NCBI GenBank assembly: GCA_964563505.1 | Contig: CAZLXW010000063.1 | Location: 1 to 21,709, forward strand | Direction of reading: 5' to 3' | DNA: 21,709 bases | Origin: UBA1351 sp964563505 | GTDB lineage: Bacteria > Bacillota > Clostridia > Lachnospirales > Vallitaleaceae | In this document: piece by piece, positions 15,111 to 21,709 of the stretch | Numbering within the stretch: the stretch's first letter is position 1 | Layout of the letters: every line of letters starts with the position of its first letter | Program-made: the position numbers and the translations under genes | The notes under the pieces: generated by a model | The model's input: only the letters and a program-made list of their open reading frames with translations | Told to the model about the DNA's origin: nothing | Database searches by the model: none

Positions 15111-17381
15111 ATGAATTTTGAAATGCATTTGTCGAACTTAACGCAAAAACTACACGGAGAAACAATAGAGAACTGTAGTGACGAGCAGCTCTATGAAGCT
15201 GTATTATATCTCGTAAAAGAGTATACAGAAAAAAAACCGGTTATTCAAGGTAAGAAAAAAGTTTATTATATTTCATCTGAATTTTTGATTGGAAAATTAT
15301 TATCCAATAATTTAATTAATTTAGGAATTTATGATGACCTGAACGTATTATTAGAAAGCAAAGGTAAATCCCTCACGCGTCTTGAGGAGATTGAACCCGA
15401 GCCATCTCTAGGTAATGGTGGATTAGGACGTTTAGCAGCATGCTTCCTAGATTCAATTGCAACACTTAACTTATCTGGAGATGGGATTGGACTCAATTAT
15501 CACTATGGATTATTTAAGCAAAAGTTTAAAAATTTCAAGCAAAGCCCTGAGAAAAATAATTGGATAGAGGCCCATAGTTGGCTAAGCAAAACGGATAAAT
15601 CCTATACCGTTTCTTTTGGAAATCAGGAGGTTGAATCCGTCCTATATGAAATTGATGTTATTGGCTATGGAGGCAATAAGAACAAGCTTCAACTTTTTGA
15701 CTTAAAATCGATTGATCCGACAATGGTCGGAAAAGGCATAACGTTTGATAAAACTCAAGTCGATAAGAATCTGACCCTCTTTTTATATCCGGATGATTCA
15801 GATAAAAATGGGCATCTATTACGTATTTATCAACAATATTTTATGGTTAGTAATGGGGCACAATTAATTTTGGATGAAATCAAAGCTAAAAATTATGATT
15901 TGCGTAAATTAAATGACCATGTTGTGATTCAAATTAACGATACCCATCCAACAATGGTTATCCCCGAACTGATTCGTCTACTTTTAAAAGAAGGTATTGA
16001 TATGGATGAAGCGACAGAGATTGTGACAAAGACATGTGCGTATACTAACCATACAATTTTAGCCGAAGCGCTTGAAAAATGGCCACTCGAATACATCAAA
16101 GAAGTTGCACCTCAGTTAGTCCCAATTATTGAAAAGCTAAATAAACGCATTCAGCAGAAGCATAGAGCATCCAATGTCCAAATTATTGATCAAGACGGGC
16201 GAGTGCATATGGCTCATCTAGCTATTCATTATGGTTTTTCGGTCAATGGTGTTGCAGCAATTCATACAGACATATTAAAAGAGACAGAATTGCAACAATT
16301 CTATAAACTATATCCCAATAAATTCAATAACAAAACGAATGGGATTACCTTTAGACGCTGGTTAATTGGATGCAATCCAAAGTTGACCCTGTTTTTAAAA
16401 GAGCATATAGGAGATGAATTTTTAAAAGATGCAACAAAATTAGAGAGACTAATCGATTATATTGATGATGAGCATACCCTTGAAACGCTAAGACAAATTA
16501 AACGTGAAAACAAAGAAAATCTTGTCGAGTATATGAAGACGTATCAAAAGGTAAACTTAAATCCAAACTCGATTTTTGATATTCAAATTAAACGCTTACA
16601 TGAATACAAACGTCAACAAATGAATGCTTTATATATTATTCACAAATATTTGGAGATCAAACGGGGGATTGTGCCAAAAACACCGTTAACCTTTATTTTT
16701 GGTGCCAAAGCTGCGCCGGCATATACCATTGCTCAAGATATTATACATCTATTGCTTGTTCTTCAAGAGATTATTCATCAGGATGAAGACGTCAACAAGC
16801 ACATGCAAGTCGTCGTTGTTGAAAACTACAATGTAAGTAAAGCGGAAAAGTTGATTCCTGCATGTGATGTTTCTGAGCAAATCTCATTGGCATCAAAAGA
16901 AGCTTCGGGAACAGGAAATATGAAATTTATGCTTAATGGTGCCCTTACCTTAGGGACGTCCGATGGAGCCAATGTAGAGATTAATGATCTTGTCGGAGAT
17001 GACAATATTTACACATTTGGTAAAAAATCCGATGAAGTCATTCAACACTATAAAAACGGGACTTATAATGCTAAAGCCTTATATAAAAAAAGCAAAGTCA
17101 TCCAAGAAGCACTTGACTTTATCCAGTCAAAAGAGGTCATGAAATATGGAGATCGAGAGAATTTGAGCCGTTTATACAATGAAATTTTGAATAAAGATTA
17201 TTTTATGACTTTACTCGATTTTGAAGAATATATTATAACCAAGGATGCCATGTTTGACGATTACTTGGACCAAGACAGCTGGACAAAAAAATGCTTAGTA
17301 AATATCGCCAAAGCCGGTTTTTTTTCATCGGATCGGACAATTCATGAATATAATCAGGATATTTGGCGGCTGAAATTGTAA
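15111..17381 (+). CDS. glgP: Glycogen/maltodextrin phosphorylase (GT35)
   Basis: This 756-residue enzyme removes terminal glucose from alpha-1,4-glucans with phosphate, giving glucose-1-phosphate. The conserved PLP site EASGTGNMKFMLNGAL is present, with Lys605 as the PLP-binding lysine, followed by GTSDGANVEI. EPSLGNGGLGRLAACFLDS near residue 98, INDTHP near residue 282, NGITFRRWL near residue 413 and IQIKRLHEYKRQ near residue 494 are all family signatures. It is somewhat shorter than the roughly 800-residue E. coli enzymes. AAGGAGG (15099-15105) lies 5 nt before the ATG. No clear terminator follows, so some transcripts may run into the next importer. It could act on storage glycogen or on imported maltodextrins. 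Confidence 0.96.
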   Translation: MNFEMHLSNLTQKLHGETIENCSDEQLYEAVLYLVKEYTEKKPVIQGKKKVYYISSEFLIGKLLSNNLINLGIYDDLNVLLESKGKSLTRLEEIEPEPSLGNGGLGRLAACFLDSIATLNLSGDGIGLNYHYGLFKQKFKNFKQSPEKNNWIEAHSWLSKTDKSYTVSFGNQEVESVLYEIDVIGYGGNKNKLQLFDLKSIDPTMVGKGITFDKTQVDKNLTLFLYPDDSDKNGHLLRIYQQYFMVSNGAQLILDEIKAKNYDLRKLNDHVVIQINDTHPTMVIPELIRLLLKEGIDMDEATEIVTKTCAYTNHTILAEALEKWPLEYIKEVAPQLVPIIEKLNKRIQQKHRASNVQIIDQDGRVHMAHLAIHYGFSVNGVAAIHTDILKETELQQFYKLYPNKFNNKTNGITFRRWLIGCNPKLTLFLKEHIGDEFLKDATKLERLIDYIDDEHTLETLRQIKRENKENLVEYMKTYQKVNLNPNSIFDIQIKRLHEYKRQQMNALYIIHKYLEIKRGIVPKTPLTFIFGAKAAPAYTIAQDIIHLLLVLQEIIHQDEDVNKHMQVVVVENYNVSKAEKLIPACDVSEQISLASKEASGTGNMKFMLNGALTLGTSDGANVEINDLVGDDNIYTFGKKSDEVIQHYKNGTYNAKALYKKSKVIQEALDFIQSKEVMKYGDRENLSRLYNEILNKDYFMTLLDFEEYIITKDAMFDDYLDQDSWTKKCLVNIAKAGFFSSDRTIHEYNQDIWRLKL

Positions 17382-17406
17382 TAATGTATAAAATATAAAA
17401 ACAGTC

Positions 17407-17438
17407 TTGCTAATTTTTGGAGATTGTGCTAATATACT
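17407..17438 (+). promoter_or_regulatory. Promoter of the third importer operon
   Basis: TTGCTA (17407-17412), a 17-bp spacer and TAATAT (17430-17435), preceded by an extended -10 TGC, is the best-spaced reading. TATACT at 17433-17438, 20 bp away, is an overlapping alternative. Either way transcription begins near 17443, at the start of the 12-bp repeat array. Confidence 0.6.
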
Positions 17439-17486
17439 GTTAACGATTCCGGTAACGTTACTGATAACGATACCGAGAACGTTAAC
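17439..17486. repeat. Four tandem 12-bp repeats, candidate operator array
   Basis: Four consecutive 12-mers read GTTAACGATTCC, GGTAACGTTACT, GATAACGATACC and GAGAACGTTAAC. AACG sits at the same place in each (17442, 17454, 17466, 17478). Units 1 and 3 resemble each other, as do units 2 and 4, so the array is also a 24-bp repeat done twice. The whole block is nearly self-complementary and contains the perfect palindrome GTAACGTTAC (17452-17461). AACG half-sites around a central CG are typical of LacI-family operators. The array starts right after the -10 box. Confidence 0.75.
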
Positions 17487-17520
17487 AAAATTCAAGCAAA
17501 GATAAAAGGAGAGAAAAGGC

Positions 17521-18945
17521 ATGAAAAATTGGGTGGTAAAGATTTTAGCATTATCAATGGTTTTAGTTTTATTTGTAGGCTGTAGTGGATCAGAGGATTC
17601 ATCACAAGGAGCAAATGATAACGCGTCAAATGATACTCAAGCACAAACAGATGCTGATAGCTCGGAGTCTACAGGTGACACAAGTGAAGGGAATACAGAA
17701 GGATCTGTGTATTTCTTGAATTTCAAACCGGAAATTGAGGAAGTATGGCAAAAAATTGCGAAAGAATATACAGAAAGCACTGGCGTTGATGTAAAAGTTG
17801 TAACGGCAGCCGCAGGAACATACGAACAAACACTACGCTCAGAGATTGCGAAAAATGATGCACCGACATTATTCCAAATTAACGGTCCTGTAGGATACGA
17901 ATCATGGAAAGGCTATACACAAGACTTATCCGATACAGATTTATATAGCTGGTTGTTAGATAAAAGCTTAGTAGTTACAGGTGAAGACGGCGGAGCATAT
18001 GGTATCCCTTATGTTGTTGAAGGCTATGGAATTATTTATAACGATGCCATTATGGACCAATACTTTGCTTCAGCAAGTAAATCCACATCATATAATTCAA
18101 TGGATGAAATCAATAACTTCCAAGCATTACAAGCCGTTGTTGAAGACATGACAGCAATTAAAGATGAATTAGGTATTCAAGGTGTATTTGCTTCAACGTC
18201 TTTTTCAACAGGAGAAGACTGGAGATGGCAAACACATCTAGCAAACTTACCAATTTATTATGAGTTCAAAGACAAAGGTGTCGGCGACGCAGCAGAGATC
18301 GATTTGACTTACGGACAAGAATACAAAAACATATTTGATCTATACATTAACAACTCAATAACAAAACCAACATTATTAAGTGCTAAAACAGTAAATGATT
18401 CAATGGCAGAATTTGCTTTAGGTCAAGTTGCAATGGTTCAAAATGGTAACTGGGGTTGGGGACAGATTAATGGAGTTGACGGAAATGTTGTTGCCGAAGA
18501 AGATGTAAAATTCTTGCCAATCTACACAGGTGTTGAAGGTGAAGAAAACCAAGGCTTATGTACTGGAACAGAGAACTTCTTCAGTATCAACTCACAAGCA
18601 CCTGAAGCTGATCAACAAGCATCTATCGAATTTATTGAATGGTTATTCTCATCAGAAGAAGGTAAGAATTATGTGACTAATGAATTTGGATTTATCGCTC
18701 CATTTAATACATTTGGCGATGATGAAACACCAACAGATCCATTAGCAAAAGAAGTTCTTCGGTATATGGCAGATGATTCATTAACTTCTGTGTCATGGAA
18801 CTTTACAGCATTTCCATCACAACAGTTTAAAGACATTCTTGGATATTCGCTTCTTGATTATGCACAAGGAACGGGAGATTGGAATGGAGTCGAAGCAGCA
18901 TTTGTTGATGGTTGGAAAGATGAAAAAGCAGCCACAGCTCAATAA
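17521..18945 (+). CDS. Sugar ABC importer substrate-binding lipoprotein (maltodextrin type, putative)
   Basis: This 474-residue protein is a family 1 solute-binding lipoprotein. The signal peptide ends in the lipobox FVGC with Cys21, followed by a long Ser/Asp/Glu/Asn-rich linker to about residue 60. The mature domain shows VYFLNFKPEIEEVW, AKNDAPTLFQINGP and an aromatic QNGNWGWGQING segment near residue 315. AAGGAG (17506-17511) lies 9 nt before the ATG. The gene heads an operon that continues through two permeases into malQ, and glgP lies just upstream; maltose or maltodextrin is therefore the inferred ligand. The leader contains the 12-bp repeat array. Confidence 0.9.
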   Translation: MKNWVVKILALSMVLVLFVGCSGSEDSSQGANDNASNDTQAQTDADSSESTGDTSEGNTEGSVYFLNFKPEIEEVWQKIAKEYTESTGVDVKVVTAAAGTYEQTLRSEIAKNDAPTLFQINGPVGYESWKGYTQDLSDTDLYSWLLDKSLVVTGEDGGAYGIPYVVEGYGIIYNDAIMDQYFASASKSTSYNSMDEINNFQALQAVVEDMTAIKDELGIQGVFASTSFSTGEDWRWQTHLANLPIYYEFKDKGVGDAAEIDLTYGQEYKNIFDLYINNSITKPTLLSAKTVNDSMAEFALGQVAMVQNGNWGWGQINGVDGNVVAEEDVKFLPIYTGVEGEENQGLCTGTENFFSINSQAPEADQQASIEFIEWLFSSEEGKNYVTNEFGFIAPFNTFGDDETPTDPLAKEVLRYMADDSLTSVSWNFTAFPSQQFKDILGYSLLDYAQGTGDWNGVEAAFVDGWKDEKAATAQ

Positions 18946-18977
18946 ATAAGAGCAGCCACTTTTGTGGAATCATATTC

Positions 18978-19005
18978 AAAGGGTAAGCCTTTAAGCTTAC
19001 CCTTT
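18978..19005 (+). promoter_or_regulatory. Intercistronic hairpin after the third binding-protein gene
   Basis: AAAGGGTAAGC (18978-18988) pairs perfectly with GCTTACCCTTT (18995-19005) around a 6-nt loop. A smaller hairpin, CCAC-TTTT-GTGG (18956-18967), precedes it. The permease ribosome binding site AAGGAGG starts at 19014. The position is equivalent to the hairpins after the other two binding-protein genes, but the sequence is unrelated. Confidence 0.75.
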
Positions 19006-19026
19006 AGTTAACTAAGGAGGAGTCAC

Positions 19027-19869
19027 ATGCAAAAGACAATAAAAAGATACTTTTTTGTTTTTGTTTTCCCGACACTACTAGCATTTATTGTTGTATTTAT
19101 TGTACCTTTTCTTATGGGAATCTATCTGTCCTTTACAGAGTTTACAACAGTAACGGATTCAACATGGGTAGGACTAGACAATTATGTAAAAGTGTTTCAA
19201 GATCCAACGTTTGTTCGGGCAATGGGCTTTACCGGAGCGTTTACTCTTGTTTCAGTGATATCAATTAATTTATTAGCCTTTTCCATCGCCTTGCTATTAA
19301 CAAGAGGGATTCGAGGAACGAATATTTTTAGAACGGTTTTCTTTATGCCCAACCTCATTGGTGGAATTGTTCTGGGATATATTTGGCAATTAATTCTCAA
19401 TGGCGTTTTATATAAGTTTGACCGGACATTGACCTTTGCACCGGAGTATGGATTCTGGGGTTTGGTTATTCTTATGAACTGGCAAATGATTGGTTATATG
19501 ATGGTCATCTACATAGCAGGTATTCAAAATATACCGGGTGAACTAAACGAAGCAGCAAAGATTGACGGTGCATCTAGGTGGCAGATACTAAAAAACGTCA
19601 CAATTCCTATGGTTATGCCATCCTTTACAATTTCATTATTTTTAACGTTAACGAATTCCTTTAAACTGTTTGATCAAAACTTAGCACTCACTGGCGGAGC
19701 ACCGGCAGCGAAAACAGAGATGTTGGCTTTAAATATCTATAATACATTTTACGGTCGAACCGGCTGGGAAGGTGTTGGCCAGGCAAAAGCGGTTATTTTC
19801 TTTATTATTGTAGCGGTGATTGCATTAACGCAATTGAATATGAGCCGTAAGAGGGAGGTACAACACTAA
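19027..19869 (+). CDS. Sugar ABC importer permease, MalF type (third importer)
   Basis: This 280-residue membrane protein is the first permease of the third importer. The first hydrophobic segment runs from about residue 8 to 36. FRTVFFMPNLIGGIVLGYIW lies ahead of the conserved loop, and the EAA loop begins near residue 175 (EAAKIDGASRWQIL, ending in IPMVMP). AAGGAGG (19014-19020) sets the ATG. Its TAA overlaps the ATG of the next gene by one base. Confidence 0.92.
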   Translation: MQKTIKRYFFVFVFPTLLAFIVVFIVPFLMGIYLSFTEFTTVTDSTWVGLDNYVKVFQDPTFVRAMGFTGAFTLVSVISINLLAFSIALLLTRGIRGTNIFRTVFFMPNLIGGIVLGYIWQLILNGVLYKFDRTLTFAPEYGFWGLVILMNWQMIGYMMVIYIAGIQNIPGELNEAAKIDGASRWQILKNVTIPMVMPSFTISLFLTLTNSFKLFDQNLALTGGAPAAKTEMLALNIYNTFYGRTGWEGVGQAKAVIFFIIVAVIALTQLNMSRKREVQH

Positions 19870-20711
19870 TGAAAAGTACAAAAAAACGAACTAAATTTGA
19901 GAAACCATTAATTTTATTTTTTGTATTTCTTTCAATAGCATTTCTTTTTCCGATTTATGAAATTGCAATGAATTCCTTAAAGGGCCGATTTTTTATAGCG
20001 GATGATCCATTTAGTCTTCCGACAGAAGAAACATTTGTTGGATTACTAAATTATACAGAAGGAATTGGAAAAATTGGATTTTTTCAAGCCTTTGGTTGGT
20101 CTGTATGGATTACGGTCGCATCGGTTGCGGTTATTATCTTCTTTACCTCAATGACAGCTTGGTACATTGTTCGTGTGAATAACATAATGACGTCGGGACT
20201 CTACTATCTCTTTGTATTTGCAATGATTGTTCCTTTCCAGATGGTTATGTTTACCATGTCAAAAGTGGCCAATATTTTACGTTTAGATAACCCGTTTGGA
20301 ATAATTTTTGTCTATCTGGGCTTTGGAGCAGGACTTGCCGTATTTATGTTTAGTGGATTTATTAAATCAATTCCACTAGAGATAGAAGAAGCTGCAATGA
20401 TGGACGGATGTAACCCAGTCCAATTATTTTTTAAAATTATTATGCCAATCCTTAAACCAACAGCTATTACAATTACTATTTTACAGACAATGTGGATATG
20501 GAATGACTACTTGTTACCTTACCTCGTGTTAGGAACCGATTATAAGACAATACCCATTGCAATACAGTATTTACGCGGTGGATATGGTTCCATTGATATG
20601 GGTGCCATGATGGCAATGTTAGTTTTAGCAATATTACCGATCGTTATCTTGTATCTATTCGGTCAGAAGTATATAATTGAAGGTGTAGTAGCCGGAGCAG
20701 TCAAAGGTTAA
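19869..20711 (+). CDS. Sugar ABC importer permease, MalG type (third importer)
   Basis: This 280-residue protein is the second permease of the third importer. The EAA loop starts near residue 174 (EAAMMDGCNPVQLF, ending in MPILKP); the usual IDGA is changed to MDGC, a mild variation that leaves the EAA and glycine intact. MWIWNDYLLPYLVL downstream of the loop closely parallels MalG-type subunits. The gene is joined to its partner by a TAATG overlap, and malQ begins 19 bp after it, so all four genes are probably one transcript. Confidence 0.92.
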   Translation: MKSTKKRTKFEKPLILFFVFLSIAFLFPIYEIAMNSLKGRFFIADDPFSLPTEETFVGLLNYTEGIGKIGFFQAFGWSVWITVASVAVIIFFTSMTAWYIVRVNNIMTSGLYYLFVFAMIVPFQMVMFTMSKVANILRLDNPFGIIFVYLGFGAGLAVFMFSGFIKSIPLEIEEAAMMDGCNPVQLFFKIIMPILKPTAITITILQTMWIWNDYLLPYLVLGTDYKTIPIAIQYLRGGYGSIDMGAMMAMLVLAILPIVILYLFGQKYIIEGVVAGAVKG

Positions 20712-20730
20712 GAATAGAAAGAGGATGGAT

Positions 20731-21709
20731 ATGAGAGAAGCCGGAGTATTAATGCCTATAGCAAGTTTACCGTCAAAGTATGGCATCGGAGCCTTTTCAA
20801 AAAGTGCATATGACTTTGTGGATTGGTTGGTTGAAGCAGGACAAAGTTATTGGCAAGTTCTGCCCTTAGGACCCACAGGATATGGTGATAGCCCCTATCA
20901 ATCGTTTTCAACATTTGCGGGTAATCCGTATTTTATCGATTTAGAAGAACTCATACACTTAGGATACTTAACCCATGACCAATGTGACGGGTATGATTTT
21001 GGAAATAATCCACGATATATCGATTATAAAAAAATATATGACGCAAGGTATCAAGTTCTTAGACAGGCTTACCATCAAAGCCATATTTTAGACAATGAGG
21101 ACTTCCATTTATTTGTTCATGGCCAAAAAGAATGGCTTGAAGATTATGCACTCTACATGGTCATCAAAGATTTAAATGAAGGAAAAGCATGGAACCAATG
21201 GGAACATTCATTAAAAGAGCGCCATCCGGAAGCGATAGCAAACATTCGAGAGCAGTATTTTGAGGAAATAGGCTTTTATGAATTTCAGCAATACCTATTT
21301 AACCAACAGTGGATGAAGTTAAAAAATTATGCAAATGAAAAAGGACTTCAAATTATCGGAGATATTCCAATCTATGTAGCCTTTGACTCATCAGATGCTT
21401 GGGCGTCTCCCAAGCTTTTTGAATTTAGTGAAAAGCTGATGCCTTATTGTGTGGCCGGATGTCCACCGGATAGTTTTTCAAGCACAGGCCAGCTATGGGG
21501 GAACCCTCTTTATGATTGGGAAGAACATAAACGAAGGAACTATTCATGGTGGATAAAACGTTTAAATCATTGCTTTAAATGGTATGATATGGTGCGAATT
21601 GATCATTTTCGTGGATTTGATGAATTTTATTCTATACCGAGTGGAGATCAAACCGCTGAAAATGGAAGCTGGAAAAAAGGTCCCGGATATGATATATTTA
21701 AACAAATAA
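20731..21709 (+). CDS. malQ: 4-alpha-glucanotransferase (amylomaltase), truncated by the window edge
   Basis: An open frame runs from ATG 20731 to the window end, giving 326 of the roughly 500 residues usual for GH77. The enzyme disproportionates maltodextrins, transferring glucan segments and releasing glucose. LMPIASLPSKYGIGAFS at the N terminus, SYWQVLPLGPTGYGDSPYQS near residue 50, GNPLYDWEEH near residue 263 and MVRIDHFRGF are family signatures; Asp291 in RIDHFRGF is the catalytic nucleophile. The acid/base glutamate should lie beyond the window. AGAGG (20720-20724) precedes the ATG. With glgP upstream it completes a classical maltodextrin pathway: MalQ makes longer chains that the phosphorylase can use. 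Confidence 0.95.
   Translation, partial: MREAGVLMPIASLPSKYGIGAFSKSAYDFVDWLVEAGQSYWQVLPLGPTGYGDSPYQSFSTFAGNPYFIDLEELIHLGYLTHDQCDGYDFGNNPRYIDYKKIYDARYQVLRQAYHQSHILDNEDFHLFVHGQKEWLEDYALYMVIKDLNEGKAWNQWEHSLKERHPEAIANIREQYFEEIGFYEFQQYLFNQQWMKLKNYANEKGLQIIGDIPIYVAFDSSDAWASPKLFEFSEKLMPYCVAGCPPDSFSSTGQLWGNPLYDWEEHKRRNYSWWIKRLNHCFKWYDMVRIDHFRGFDEFYSIPSGDQTAENGSWKKGPGYDIFKQI

Noticed and set aside
17382..17406. Terminator after glgP
   Set aside because: The stretch is A/T-rich but I find no stem; read-through into the third importer cannot be excluded.
17439..17486. 12-bp repeats as a CRISPR array or transposon end
   Set aside because: Units are contiguous without spacers, too short for CRISPR, and no cas or transposase gene is nearby; promoter position argues for operators.

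Overview
The window comes from a low-GC Gram-positive bacterium, most likely a member of the Clostridia. The signs are an AT-rich composition, strong AGGAGG-type ribosome binding sites, lipoprotein-anchored sugar-binding proteins, and LacI and AraC regulators next to CUT1 ABC importers. The whole window is a carbohydrate-utilisation region with three separate importers (each one binding lipoprotein plus two permeases). I saw no mobile elements, rRNA, tRNA or CRISPR arrays.

Region A (1-9096): after the tail of an unrecognised gene and its terminator comes an importer operon (553-3741). A convergent AraC-type regulator (3746-4636, minus strand) follows. Divergent from the regulator is an enzyme operon: a 684-residue six-hairpin-like putative glycosidase (4735-6789), a GH43-like protein (6799-7683) and an LplD-like GH4 enzyme (7699-9096). 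None of the three enzymes has a signal peptide. Together with the LplD-like GH4 enzyme this points to import and cytosolic breakdown of galacturonate-containing (pectic) oligosaccharides. A 10-bp sequence repeated exactly 21 bp apart upstream of the importer looks like an AraC-family binding site.

Region B (9101-17381): a LacI-type repressor (minus strand) is divergent from a sucrose operon made of binding protein, two permeases and a GtfA-like sucrose phosphorylase. Glycogen phosphorylase (15111-17381) follows under its own promoter. A sequence sharing the core GAAAACGGTT occurs near the lacI promoter, over the -35 box of the sucrose promoter, and inside the glgP promoter. This suggests one local LacI regulon that couples sucrose use to glycogen phosphorolysis; both enzymes make glucose-1-phosphate without spending ATP.

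Region C (17382-21709): a third importer (binding protein and two permeases) is followed by a 4-alpha-glucanotransferase (MalQ) cut by the window edge, suggesting maltodextrin use. Its leader carries four 12-bp repeats, each with AACG, directly after the predicted -10 box. This looks like an operator array for a regulator not encoded in the window.

Across all three importers, the binding-protein gene is followed by a strong hairpin in a 71-81 nt spacer before the first permease gene, and no ATP-binding subunit is encoded. The layout is mostly familiar. The least explained items are the 684-residue enzyme, the 12-bp operator array and the inclusion of glgP in the sucrose regulon.
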